This document shows positions 8,979 to 17,221 of a stretch of DNA of 64,000 nucleotides, one piece after another. Origin of the DNA: Shimia sp040370365 (GTDB lineage: Bacteria > Pseudomonadota > Alphaproteobacteria > Rhodobacterales > Rhodobacteraceae); the NCBI RefSeq assembly GCF_040370365.1, contig NZ_BAABWQ010000003.1:744001-808000 (forward strand). The letters run 5' to 3'. The notes beneath the pieces were generated by a model. The model saw nothing but the letters and a program-made list of their open reading frames with translations. It had not been told where the DNA came from and searched no databases. The position numbers and the translations under genes were made by a program. Position 1 is the first letter of the stretch, and each line of letters starts with the position of its first letter.

Positions 8979-9128
8979 GGGCCCAAGACTTTGCGGGGCG
9001 GCGTGCCGCCGTGCAAAGACGCGGGAGCTTTGCCTGTCTACACGACACCCTTGCGTCATTTGGCCGAAATACACTTGAGGTCAAAGCCGTTTCCGCACAG
9101 GCTGCTGCATCAGTCAGGGAGGACATAA

Positions 9129-9716
9129 GTGTACGAAGTTGTCGGAAGCCCAACCAGCCGCGCGTTTCGCGTGATGTGGTTGCTAGAGGAATTGGGACAG
9201 CCTTACATGTTGTCACCAGAAAAACCACATTCTGAACGGGTCACCGCACTGAACCCCTCAGGCAAAATTCCTGTGTTGATCGACGGAGCGGCCCAGATCA
9301 CCGACAGCGTCGCAATCATGACCTACCTCGCTGACAAACATGGCGCGTTGACCTATCCGGCAGGCACGGTGGAGCGTGCCCATCAGGACAGTTTCACACA
9401 ACAGGTGCTCGACGAAGTGGAAGCCGGGCTTTGGACGGCCAGCCGCCACAACTTTGTCTTACCCAAGGACCGCAGGGTGCCAGAGATAAAAGACACCCTG
9501 ATGTGGGAGTATACGCGCGGCATCTCAAACGTCTTAAAGCGTAAAAAGGGAACCTACCTGATGGGAGACATGATGACCGTGCCGGACATCCTGCTGACCC
9601 AATGCGCGACGTGGGCGAAGTTTGAAGAATTTCCAACGGACAATGAAGACCTGCTCAACTATATCAAAATCACGCGAGGCCGCCCTGCGTTTCGAAAGTT
9701 GATTGATAAGATGTGA
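9129..9716 (+). CDS. Glutathione S-transferase family protein
   Basis: A 195-residue cytosolic GST-fold protein. The thioredoxin-like N-terminal domain has SPTSRAFRVMWLLEELGQPY (the Ser of SPTSRA is the likely glutathione-activating region), the conserved cis-proline segment NPSGKIPVLID and the glutathione-binding DSVAIMTYLADKH. The helical C-terminal domain includes TYLMGDMMTVPDILLTQCATWA, the N-capping box region. Translation starts at GTG 9129, with GGGAGGACAT just upstream. The substrate is unknown; related proteins act in detoxification or ring opening. Confidence 0.88.
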   Translation: MYEVVGSPTSRAFRVMWLLEELGQPYMLSPEKPHSERVTALNPSGKIPVLIDGAAQITDSVAIMTYLADKHGALTYPAGTVERAHQDSFTQQVLDEVEAGLWTASRHNFVLPKDRRVPEIKDTLMWEYTRGISNVLKRKKGTYLMGDMMTVPDILLTQCATWAKFEEFPTDNEDLLNYIKITRGRPAFRKLIDKM

Positions 9717-9758
9717 GGGGCCAGCACGCCAACGTTTAGGGAAATCTATGCCCCAAAC

Positions 9759-10916
9759 CTATTGGCCTTGCGCCAGAAATGCCTGTGCATGTTGTCCGGC
9801 CCAGCGACCGGTCGACAGGCAAGCGGTAAGCAGGTAGCCGCCTGTCGGGGCCTCCCAGTCCAGCATTTCTCCAGCGGCAAAGACCCCTGCGGTGTCCTGC
9901 AGCATCAGGCCTTCGGTGACCCCGCTTAGGCGAAACCCACCGGCGGTGCTGATCGCCTCATCGACGGGACGCGCACCCGCATGCCGCACAGGCAACGCTT
10001 TGATCAGAGGGGCCATATCATCCGGAAAAGGATGGCCAAACTCCCTCAGCAGCGCTTGCTTTTCCCCGGAAAGCTTCAAGGACTTGCGCAAGAAATTGGC
10101 GAGGCTCATTTTCCCGCGCGGACGCAGAAGCCGTTTGCGTATGTGGTCCTCCGTCATATCCGGCAGCAGATCCAGCACAAGAGAGTGGCCTTCCCGCATC
10201 TGGCGCGACACGGCGTAGATGCCGCCGCCTTCAACTCCGCGCTCTGAGATCACAAACTCTGCGCGCACCGATGTGTCTCCTGCCGTCAGTCTGACGTTCT
10301 TAACCGGCGCCCCAAAATGGCGCGGCATGTGCGGTGACCAGTTCACATGAAACCCCATATTGGCAGGCTGAAAGGGCGCTATGGCGGCCTCCATCCAATC
10401 CGCCCACGCCCCATCCGAACCCAAGCGCGCCCAGCTTGCGCCGCCACAGGCCAGTACGGTGACTTTCGGCGTGAGCGACTGCACCCCGTTCGGGGTGTCA
10501 AAATCAAAATGTCCACCACACCAGCGCCAACGCGTGCGAATATCCACGCCCTGAGCGTCTAGTTTGGCAAGCCAAGCCCGCATCAGTGGCGAGGTCTTCA
10601 TCACCTTGGGGAACACCCGCCCGGAAGAGCCCGTGAACATTTCTTGTCCCAACCCCTCGGCCCAAGTCATCACCTCTTTGGGCCCAAATGCCTCCAGCAT
10701 CGGGCGCAAAAAAGGCGCGGCCTCTTGGTAGTGGGCAAGGAAAGCCTCAAAGGCTTCGTCTTTGGTCAGGTTCAGGCCGGATTTCCCTGCCATCAAAAAT
10801 TTACGCGCCACGGAGGGCTTCGCCTCTGCGACCACAACTGAATGACCTGCCGCTGACAGCACATCTGCCGCCATCAATCCTGCCGGGCCAGCGCCTATGA
10901 TCAGCGCCTCTGTCAC
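9759..10916 (-). CDS. TIGR03862/HI0933-type flavoprotein
   Basis: A 385-residue FAD-binding protein of the HI0933/YhiN type, annotated in related genomes as a TIGR03862 flavoprotein. The dinucleotide-binding motif GAGPAGLMAADVLSAAGHSV is at the N-terminus, followed by the family-typical KFLMAGKSGLNLT segment; the C-terminal FAD motif is GVFAAGEMLDWEAPTGGYLL. The biochemical role of the family is not established. The GTG at 10916 is chosen because it starts just before the first beta strand and overlaps the mscS-like stop by four bases (GTGA); the longer frame to 10997 lies inside that gene. Confidence 0.88.
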   Translation of the reverse strand: MTEALIIGAGPAGLMAADVLSAAGHSVVVAEAKPSVARKFLMAGKSGLNLTKDEAFEAFLAHYQEAAPFLRPMLEAFGPKEVMTWAEGLGQEMFTGSSGRVFPKVMKTSPLMRAWLAKLDAQGVDIRTRWRWCGGHFDFDTPNGVQSLTPKVTVLACGGASWARLGSDGAWADWMEAAIAPFQPANMGFHVNWSPHMPRHFGAPVKNVRLTAGDTSVRAEFVISERGVEGGGIYAVSRQMREGHSLVLDLLPDMTEDHIRKRLLRPRGKMSLANFLRKSLKLSGEKQALLREFGHPFPDDMAPLIKALPVRHAGARPVDEAISTAGGFRLSGVTEGLMLQDTAGVFAAGEMLDWEAPTGGYLLTACLSTGRWAGQHAQAFLAQGQ

Positions 10917-12226
10917 GCTTGAGGCAACGGGGTTTTGAGCTCTACCACGCGGTGCGGATACGGGATCTCGATGCCTTCCGACTTCAGAGCGTTCCATATG
11001 AGAAACAGCACATCGGACATGAACTTGTTTTTGCCGTCATCAATGCCCTCGACCCAGAATTCCACAGCAAAATCCACACCACTGTCGCCAAAGCCGCGCA
11101 ATTCACAGTCCGGTGGAAAGGGTGTTGTCAAAACCCCGGGATGTTTTGCCACGGCGGCTTCAATGATCTCTGGCACCAAGTTGATGTCGGTGTCGTAGCT
11201 GACCGAAAATGGCGCTTCATACCGGTTGGCAGACCCGGAATCAGAAAAATTCACCACACGCGTGGTGATAAAGTCCTCGTTTGGCACCACAATCCAGCGG
11301 CCATCATAGGTCTCAAGAATGGTCGCGCGTGCGGTCATCTTAATGATGGTGCCGGCTTCGCCTCCGTCCAATTCCACGTAATCGCCAACAGTCGCCTGCC
11401 CTTCCAGCAAGAGGATCACACCGGAGATAAAATTGGAGGCAATCTTTTGCAGCCCAAAACCCAGACCCACACCAATCACACCGGTGAGCACCGCAAGCGA
11501 AGTGAGGCTGATGCCCATGATGTTCATCACAAGCAGAAAGGCGATGCCAAAGATCGCAATCTCCAGCGATTTGGCGATCAGTTCCCGCATCGCCGGGCGC
11601 ATCTCTTCTTGGTTCTTAATAAACTGGCTGGATTGATCGTTGGACCAGCGTCCGAGCCAGAAAATCGCCCCCGCCACCACGACAAACCGGATGGCGAATA
11701 GAATTGAAAACGACAGATTGCCCAAGGGCACAACAGTCGCATCCAAATAGCCCATCGCGGGCTCCAGCAATCCCAACGCATAAAGCGCGGCCACCGGCAC
11801 CAAGACATAGCGCCCCAGCACCTTCATGACCGGATCGGTGACGATTTCTTTCACCAGAATGCGCACTGCCAGCAACAAAAACACCCGCTTGCCAAAGGCG
11901 ATCACCGCGCCCGAGCCAAAGAGAGAGCGGGTGACACTCTCACCAAGTCCTAAAAACACGTAGGCGAGAAGCGGCAACAACAAGGGCAGAAACAGTGCCA
12001 CAAACCGCCGCGCACGGGCGACATAGCTGTCAACATCTGTGGGCGGCGTCAGCCAGCGTGCCAACACAGGCCCCAATTTGCGACTGACGTAGACCGCGGC
12101 CAAGTAGGCAACAATCAACAGAGCAAATTGCGACCACGCGGCCGGACTGAGCAACCACCCTTCGGCAAGCCCCCAAAGCCGGTCGCCTTGGGCCAGAGCG
12201 TCATTCATCAGGTCAGTCGGATCCAT
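10913..12226 (-). CDS. Small-conductance mechanosensitive channel (MscS family)
   Basis: A 437-residue MscS-type channel that releases solutes on hypo-osmotic shock. Several N-terminal membrane helices precede the pore-lining TM3 and beta domain: GVIGVGLGFGLQKIASNF, ISGVILLLEGQATVGDYVE, and RWIVVPNEDFITTRVVNFS are classic family motifs. The C-terminal alpha/beta cytoplasmic domain ends in WNALKSEGIEIPYPHRVVEL. Longer than E. coli MscS (286 residues) because of extra N-terminal helices. ATG 12226 has GAGTG nine bases upstream; an in-frame GTG at 12238 would overlap the preceding small frame's stop (GTGA) and is the alternative start. Confidence 0.9.
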   Translation of the reverse strand: MDPTDLMNDALAQGDRLWGLAEGWLLSPAAWSQFALLIVAYLAAVYVSRKLGPVLARWLTPPTDVDSYVARARRFVALFLPLLLPLLAYVFLGLGESVTRSLFGSGAVIAFGKRVFLLLAVRILVKEIVTDPVMKVLGRYVLVPVAALYALGLLEPAMGYLDATVVPLGNLSFSILFAIRFVVVAGAIFWLGRWSNDQSSQFIKNQEEMRPAMRELIAKSLEIAIFGIAFLLVMNIMGISLTSLAVLTGVIGVGLGFGLQKIASNFISGVILLLEGQATVGDYVELDGGEAGTIIKMTARATILETYDGRWIVVPNEDFITTRVVNFSDSGSANRYEAPFSVSYDTDINLVPEIIEAAVAKHPGVLTTPFPPDCELRGFGDSGVDFAVEFWVEGIDDGKNKFMSDVLFLIWNALKSEGIEIPYPHRVVELKTPLPQA

Positions 12227-12234
12227 GTCGCAGT

Positions 12235-12384
12235 TCACTCATTGAAATCGTGGTTTGGGATATCGTCTTGCCCGTAGCCGACAAACAACTCAATCAAAAT
12301 CCGAACGTCGTAGGGGCGAAAAACAGATGTCCGCCCTCCTTCGCTGATGCGTCGTGCACCGCGTCGCGAGATTTGAAAGCGCAT
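12235..12384 (-). CDS. Possible 49-residue protein upstream of mscS-like gene
   Basis: A short minus-strand frame starting with MRFQISRRGARRIS and containing RPYDVRILIELFVGYGQDD. I do not recognise a family. In its favour: its TGA overlaps a GTG that is in frame with the mscS-like gene (GTGA), an arrangement typical of translational coupling, and the residue mix is protein-like (basic N-terminus, amphipathic middle, acidic tail). Against it: no convincing ribosome-binding site before ATG 12384; the frame stays open back to 12453. Confidence 0.35.
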   Translation of the reverse strand: MRFQISRRGARRISEGGRTSVFRPYDVRILIELFVGYGQDDIPNHDFNE

Positions 12385-12493
12385 ATGCGCGGTCTTCTTG
12401 GTGGGGGAACACGCCGGTGACGGCGCAAGACATGGCCAAGTTGAGTTGGCCACAGAGAGAACGCCCGGCAGACACTATAAAACGTTCATCCGT

Positions 12494-13105
12494 TCAAACG
12501 CAGAGCTGCTTGATACCCAATGCGATCTTGGGCTGTGCGGCCAACGTGTCCGCGGCGATGGCACGCGCCACGTGCACAACATCCTGCGCAGGCACAATGC
12601 GTTCAATCAAACCAAAGCGCAGCGCCTCTTCAGCCGTGAACTTTTGCCCCCCCATCAGCATCAGCTTGGTTCGCGCAGGGCCAATCAGTGCTGACAGGCG
12701 CGCGGGGTCCGAAGGTTGTGGTAAAAACCCAAGTTTCATCACGGGATAAAAGAATGTGGCATGTGGCGCGGCAATGCGCAGATCACAGGCCAACGCCATA
12801 CCGGTGGCGCCGCCCGCCAATGTGCCGTTGAGTGCCGCGATGGTCAGACCGGGCAGCGCAGCGATGGCGCTGGACAGTCGTTCCCAAACGTCGCTGGTGG
12901 CAAGACCCGCACGCGCTTCGTCCAGATCTGCGCCTGCCGAAAACACTTTACCTGTTCCGGTGAAAATTACGGCGCGCGCCTGATGCGCCGATTCCGCAAT
13001 TTCGGCCAACTCCGTCAACATCGCTTCGGTTAAGGAATTGGCTTTTTGAGCCCGGTTGAGTGTGACAACCCAAAGTCCGCTGTCCTCTTGAATAAGATCA
13101 ATCAT
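12494..13105 (-). CDS. Enoyl-CoA hydratase/isomerase (crotonase) family, short form
   Basis: A 203-residue crotonase-fold protein; the family hydrates or isomerises acyl-CoA thioesters. Oxyanion-hole segments are visible as FSAGADLDEA and LNGTLAGGATGMALACDLRIAA, followed by FFYPVMKLGFLPQP and RLSALIGPARTKLMLMGGQKFTAEEAL. The chain stops at LGIKQLCV, roughly 40-50 residues short of the usual 250-260, so most of the C-terminal helical arm is missing; this may be a natural short subfamily or an old truncation. The catalytic glutamates of true hydratases are not obvious, so the reaction is uncertain. Confidence 0.8.
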   Translation of the reverse strand: MIDLIQEDSGLWVVTLNRAQKANSLTEAMLTELAEIAESAHQARAVIFTGTGKVFSAGADLDEARAGLATSDVWERLSSAIAALPGLTIAALNGTLAGGATGMALACDLRIAAPHATFFYPVMKLGFLPQPSDPARLSALIGPARTKLMLMGGQKFTAEEALRFGLIERIVPAQDVVHVARAIAADTLAAQPKIALGIKQLCV

Positions 13106-13411
13106 TTCCGGTCCACTTTCTTTTCAATGATCTGCCCAATTCGACAGCAACTGTCACCGCACCATCTCAAGGCCACATCTGGCGATTTAGACTGACATCT
13201 GTCGCCATACGGCGCTTTTGCACGCGATGGGGCCGTGAAAACGCAGAAAATTGCCCATGCGCGCCAGTTCCAATCACCTCACCATAAAGGCAGTAAAGCG
13301 CCGATCGACAGACGTCCACATTCACGGGGAAAATTTGGCGGTCTTTGGCCCTTGACCCTGCCGCGCCTTCATCAGAAGCTTTAAGCCAGTTTTGAAAAGG
13401 AAGACATACTG
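13106..13411. other. 306-base gap without a supported gene
   Basis: It separates the divergent enoyl-CoA hydratase and DUF2125 genes. Only the DUF2125 ribosome-binding site (AAAAGGAAG, near 13396) and a TTGACC at 13352 that could belong to a promoter stand out. Frames through the gap are not protein-like. Confidence 0.5.
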
Positions 13412-14914
13412 ATGCATATTTCTTCATCCCGCATTCTCGCCACAACGGCTTTGGCGACCGTTTTTGGAGCGCAGGCGGCTTTGGCTGATGTGTCCTCCAA
13501 AGAAGTCTGGGACAATTGGAAAACCTACATGACCTCCGCGGGCTATGACGTCTCAGCAACCGAGGCTGTGTCCGGCGACACATTGACCGTGACCGGCCTA
13601 ACCATGGACATGGAACTGCCGGAAAGTGGCGGCAACGTCACAATGAACTGGGGGGTGATTTCCTTTAAGGAAAACGGAGATGGCACCGTATTGGTCACGA
13701 TGCCTGAAACCACGCCTGTTTCGATGGTATCCAACTCCCCCTCTGAAAACTTCACCGTAAAAATGGATATGACTTCGGATCTGTCGACTGTGGCATCCGG
13801 AACAATCGAAGCGGTCACCTATGCTTATGGCTCCGCTGAGACCCGCTTTGAAGTGACCGAGCTGATCATCGACGGGGAGACGGTTCCCGACCTGGAGCTT
13901 GATGTGGTGTTCACCGGCTTTGCCGGTAACTATGATTTGACTCAGGGCGAGATGCTCTCCAGCGGTGGCACAACCACGGTAGACAGTGTTGAAATGACTC
14001 TGAATGCTGTGGATCCAGACAACGGGGCCCCTATTGATGTTGTCGCCTCGCTCAATGGGCTTGCGGCTGAGGTTGTGTCTTCCCTCCCAGCGGACGGACT
14101 TACCGGCAACCCCATGGCACTTTTCGTGCCCGGCATGAATCTGGCGGGTGGTTACACCTTTGATGCCATGCGGATGACCGCGAATTTTGTCGAAGACGGC
14201 ACCCCGGGCGAAGTCTCCTTTGAGAGCCGTACCGGCAGCTTCAACATCGATATGGATGACCAAAAGCTGGCCTATGACGGTGATTTGACTGACCTAGTTT
14301 TCAAAGCCTATGGCTCAGAAATTCCAGTGCCTATTGACGTGAGCTTTGGCGAGATTGGATATGGCTTTAAGCTGCCGATCGCCGCATCAGAGGACGCGCA
14401 GGATTTTGCGTTCAACCTGAAGCTCGCAGACTTGAAAGTCTCAGAGTTGCTCTGGGGCATGTTTGACCCGGGCCAAGTGTTGCCACGCGACCCCGCCACT
14501 TTGATCGTAGATTTGGTCGGCAAAGGCACCGTTTTGATGGATTTGATGACATTGGATGAAACCACGGCTGAAATGCCAGGCGAGCTCAATGCGCTGACCA
14601 TTCGTGACCTGCGGCTGAATGCGGCTGGTGCCAGCGTTGAAGGGTCCGGTGATTTTGTTTTTGACAACACAGACTTGGAAAGCTTTGACGGCATGCCACG
14701 GCCTGAAGGTGCGCTGGACCTGACAATCTCTGGCGCAAATGGCTTGATGGATAAGCTGACACAGATGGGGCTTTTGCCAGAAGAGCAGGCCATGGGGGCA
14801 CGGATGATGATGTCTATGTTCACACAGCCCGGTGCTGGAGACGACACGCTGACCTCCAAGATTGAGGTGAACGCGCAGGGGCATGTGTCTGCCAATGGCC
14901 AACGCCTGAAGTAA
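13412..14914 (+). CDS. DUF2125 family exported protein
   Basis: A 500-residue protein of the DUF2125 family, found in alphaproteobacteria with no assigned function. A Sec signal peptide (MHISSSRILATTALATVFGAQAALA) predicts periplasmic location. The mature part is long, acidic and rich in beta-strand repeats of the type TLTVTGLTMDMELPESGG and DVVFTGFAGNYDLTQGEML; the C-terminus (ADLKVSELLWGMFDPGQVLP, LTISGANGLMDKLTQMGLLP) holds the DUF2125 signature. The pattern is reminiscent of periplasmic lipid-transport or AsmA-like beta folds, but that is only an impression. A strong terminator follows, so it is probably transcribed alone. Confidence 0.8.
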   Translation: MHISSSRILATTALATVFGAQAALADVSSKEVWDNWKTYMTSAGYDVSATEAVSGDTLTVTGLTMDMELPESGGNVTMNWGVISFKENGDGTVLVTMPETTPVSMVSNSPSENFTVKMDMTSDLSTVASGTIEAVTYAYGSAETRFEVTELIIDGETVPDLELDVVFTGFAGNYDLTQGEMLSSGGTTTVDSVEMTLNAVDPDNGAPIDVVASLNGLAAEVVSSLPADGLTGNPMALFVPGMNLAGGYTFDAMRMTANFVEDGTPGEVSFESRTGSFNIDMDDQKLAYDGDLTDLVFKAYGSEIPVPIDVSFGEIGYGFKLPIAASEDAQDFAFNLKLADLKVSELLWGMFDPGQVLPRDPATLIVDLVGKGTVLMDLMTLDETTAEMPGELNALTIRDLRLNAAGASVEGSGDFVFDNTDLESFDGMPRPEGALDLTISGANGLMDKLTQMGLLPEEQAMGARMMMSMFTQPGAGDDTLTSKIEVNAQGHVSANGQRLK

Positions 14915-14937
14915 GTCAGTCAAAACGAACATCAAAG

Positions 14938-14976
14938 CCGCCCTGTCGACCTAAGTCGCAGGGCGGTTTTGTTTTG
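14938..14976 (+). terminator. Rho-independent terminator of the DUF2125 gene
   Basis: Perfect stem CCGCCCTG...CAGGGCGG enclosing an inner CGAC/GTCG pair, followed by TTTTGTTTTG. Confidence 0.92.
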
Positions 14977-15078
14977 AGCCAAAGAACGCCTAAATAGCGC
15001 ATGGCAATTACGTTCCCCACTGGACCTCTGAGCGGGCTGCCCCTAGGCTCGCCGCGGACAAGACAAGGGGACAGCCAC

Positions 15079-15948
15079 ATGGCCACAGGCATCAATATCC
15101 GCACCTATTTTGAAGGCCGCTGGCACGAAGGCGATGTGCCGGTGATGCGCGCGGCAGATCATGGCACTTGGTTGGGGTCTGGCGTGTTTGATGGCGCGCG
15201 GTTTGTAAATGGGCTGACACCTGATTTGGACAAACACTGCGCACGCACCAATCGCTCAGCAGAAGCTTTGATGCTGACGCCCACGATGGGTGCGGATCAG
15301 ATGGTGGAGATTGTGAAAGAGGGATTGAAATCCTATGCCCCCGGCGCGGCGGTGTACATTCGCCCGATGTATTGGGGCATAGACGGTGATCCAACTGCCA
15401 TTATCCCAAGCCCAGAGACCACGGGGTTTGCGATTTGCCTTGAAGAGATTCCGATGGCACCGCCAGAGGCAGCTGCGACATTAACCCGAACCCAGTTTCG
15501 CCGCCCCGTTTTGGAAAGCTCGGTGGTGAATGCCAAAGCAGGCTGCCTGTATCCCAACAACGCCCGCATGTTGCGGGAGGCGCGCAGCAAAGGATTTTCC
15601 AACACCCTCACCTGTGACGCCATGGGCAATGTGGCCGAAACCGCAACCGCCAACATTTTTATGGTCCGCGACGGTGAGGTGTTCACCCCCGTGCCCAATG
15701 GCACTTTCCTAGCCGGTATCACCCGCGCACGTCACATCAAGAACCTGCGCGCAGATGGGATCACAGTGCAAGAAACAGTGCTGTCCTATGCTGATTTTGA
15801 AGCTGCGGATGAGGTGTTCATGTCCGGCAATATGAACAAGGTCACATCGGTAAGTGCCTTTGATGACCGCCAGTATCAAATGGGGCCGATCACCCGACGG
15901 GTGCGTGAGATGTATTGGGATTGGGCAGCGTCACGCGTCGCAAGCTGA
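15079..15948 (+). CDS. ilvE: Branched-chain amino acid aminotransferase
   Basis: A 289-residue fold-type IV PLP aminotransferase, which makes or degrades leucine, isoleucine and valine with 2-oxoglutarate as partner. The N-terminus GINIRTYFEGRWHEGDVPVM and GVFDGARFV are typical, the PLP lysine is in SVVNAKAGCLYPNNARM, and the phosphate-binding region is GNVAETATANIFMV followed by PNGTFLAGITR. ATG 15079 is chosen because AAGGGGA lies upstream and conserved sequence begins there; 26 upstream in-frame codons look non-coding. It could alternatively be a D-amino-acid or aminodeoxychorismate lyase relative, but the motifs favour IlvE. Confidence 0.87.
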   Translation: MATGINIRTYFEGRWHEGDVPVMRAADHGTWLGSGVFDGARFVNGLTPDLDKHCARTNRSAEALMLTPTMGADQMVEIVKEGLKSYAPGAAVYIRPMYWGIDGDPTAIIPSPETTGFAICLEEIPMAPPEAAATLTRTQFRRPVLESSVVNAKAGCLYPNNARMLREARSKGFSNTLTCDAMGNVAETATANIFMVRDGEVFTPVPNGTFLAGITRARHIKNLRADGITVQETVLSYADFEAADEVFMSGNMNKVTSVSAFDDRQYQMGPITRRVREMYWDWAASRVAS

Positions 15949-16110
15949 GGTTCAGCGGCGGCCGCCATTGGACGCTGCGCACTGTGCGGCTCCTCCGGGA
16001 TTTTTCATCTCAAAGAAGCGTAAGTGCCATCATCAGCATCGATGATCATCACAACAGTGGTTGCGCCGACCGTGGCGACACGGCATGATCTCGCGAAAGG
16101 GAGTGCATGA

Positions 16111-16566
16111 ATGCGCAAGTTTCTTGTGGTGCTGGATGACAGCAGAGAGTGTCTGAATGCCATGCGGTTTGCCGCAATGCGGGCGGCGCGCACTGGTGGC
16201 GGCGTTAAAATTCTGTCGGTGATCCCACCGGAAGAGTTCAACCACTGGATTGGTGTAAGTGACTTAATGCGTGAAGAAGCACGTGAGCGCATCGAAGTGC
16301 ACTATGAAGTGTTCGCCAAATGGATGCGAGATCGTCAAAACGTTGATCCCGAACTGAAAATCCGCGAGGGAGAGCCGGTTTCCGAGATTTTGGCTGAGAT
16401 CCAAGAAGATGCTGAAATTGGCGTATTGGTCCTTGGTGCAGACAACGATCGCAAAGGACCCGGCCCGTTGGTGTCGCAGCTGTCGCGCAATTCCGGCAGC
16501 CTTCCGGTGCCGATGACCGTGGTGCCTGGTGACCTCACCAAGGAACAGCTTGAGGCGGTGACCTGA
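16111..16566 (+). CDS. Universal stress protein (UspA family)
   Basis: A 151-residue UspA-fold protein, a cytoplasmic stress-related nucleotide-binding domain of uncertain mechanism. The first strand KFLVVLDDSRECLNAMRFA matches the family, as do the second-half strand VLVLGADND and the end PVPMTVVPGDL. The usual ATP-binding G-2x-G-9x-G-(S/T) loop is only partly kept, so nucleotide binding is not assured. It lies between the aminotransferase and nfu genes; the two palindromes at 16576-16611 lie between it and nfu. Confidence 0.85.
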   Translation: MRKFLVVLDDSRECLNAMRFAAMRAARTGGGVKILSVIPPEEFNHWIGVSDLMREEARERIEVHYEVFAKWMRDRQNVDPELKIREGEPVSEILAEIQEDAEIGVLVLGADNDRKGPGPLVSQLSRNSGSLPVPMTVVPGDLTKEQLEAVT

Positions 16567-16575
16567 GGGTCGCAG

Positions 16576-16592
16576 TTTAGAATTAATCTAAA
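16576..16592. promoter_or_regulatory. Palindrome TTTAGAATTAATCTAAA, candidate Irr/ICE box
   Basis: A 17-base near-perfect palindrome 57 bases upstream of the nfu start. It resembles the TTTAGAA...TTCTAAA iron-control element described for Irr in alphaproteobacteria, with one position changed in the right arm. The gene it precedes is an Fe-S carrier, which fits iron-dependent control. Confidence 0.5.
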
Positions 16593-16611
16593 CCTTGACT
16601 AATCTTCAAGG
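16593..16611. promoter_or_regulatory. Inverted repeat CCTTGA-N7-TCAAGG next to the Irr-like box
   Basis: Six-base perfect arms separated by seven bases, directly abutting the previous palindrome. It could be a second regulator's operator (an IscR-type iron box is one possibility) or contain the -35 TTGACT of the nfu promoter. No -10 is certain. Confidence 0.35.
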
Positions 16612-16648
16612 CAGGCGCATATCAATTCCTGATAGGAAAGGTCTGCCA

Positions 16649-17212
16649 ATGTTCATTCAAACGGAATCCACCCCGAACCCCGCAACGCTGAAGTTCCTGC
16701 CCGGCCAAACGGTGCTGGAAGCCGGTACTGCGGATTTTCCGACAGCTGAAGGTGCATCTGCTTCTCCGCTGGCGACACGGATTTTTGCGGTAAACGGCGT
16801 GGCTGGTGTGTTTTTTGGCAATGACTTTGTGACGGTGACCAAGGCTGAAGGCATTGAGTGGGATCACATCAAACCTTCGATTCTTGGCGCGATCATGGAG
16901 CACTATCAGTCCGGTCAACCTGTGATGGCGGGTGAGGCAATGGCGCCGTCTGGGCATGCAGAGCACACCGGTGAAGATGGCGAGATTGTTGGACAGATCA
17001 AAGAGCTTTTGGACACGCGCGTGCGCCCAGCTGTGGCGCAGGACGGTGGCGACATCACCTTCCACGGGTTTGATCGCGGCGTGGTGTATTTGCACATGCA
17101 AGGTGCCTGTGCTGGGTGCCCCTCATCTACTTTGACCCTGAAGATGGGCATTGAGAACCTGCTGCGCCACTACATTCCCGAGGTGACCGAAGTGCGCCCG
17201 GTGGCGGTATAA
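16649..17212 (+). CDS. NifU/Nfu-type Fe-S cluster carrier protein
   Basis: A 187-residue Nfu protein with the N-terminal Nfu_N domain (MFIQTESTPNPATLKFLPG, residues 1 to about 90) and the C-terminal NifU-like domain. The latter carries VAQDGGDITFHGF and the cluster-binding CAGCPSSTLTLKMGIENLLR (CxxC). It passes assembled 4Fe-4S clusters to target enzymes. ATG 16649 is chosen over an upstream frame start at 16595 because the family's N-terminus begins there and GGAAAGG precedes it; also, the upstream codons overlap the two palindromes. tsaB follows nine bases later. Confidence 0.93.
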   Translation: MFIQTESTPNPATLKFLPGQTVLEAGTADFPTAEGASASPLATRIFAVNGVAGVFFGNDFVTVTKAEGIEWDHIKPSILGAIMEHYQSGQPVMAGEAMAPSGHAEHTGEDGEIVGQIKELLDTRVRPAVAQDGGDITFHGFDRGVVYLHMQGACAGCPSSTLTLKMGIENLLRHYIPEVTEVRPVAV

Positions 17213-17221
17213 GCTTCGACA

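Noticed and set aside
12494..13105. Frameshift as the cause of the short enoyl-CoA hydratase homologue
   Set aside because: No continuation of the family's C-terminal helix was recognised in the other frames after the stop, so a frameshift is not supported.
13167..13583. A 138-residue minus-strand frame in the gap before the DUF2125 gene
   Set aside because: It runs into the DUF2125 coding region on the opposite strand and its composition is Arg/Pro/Cys-rich without structure.
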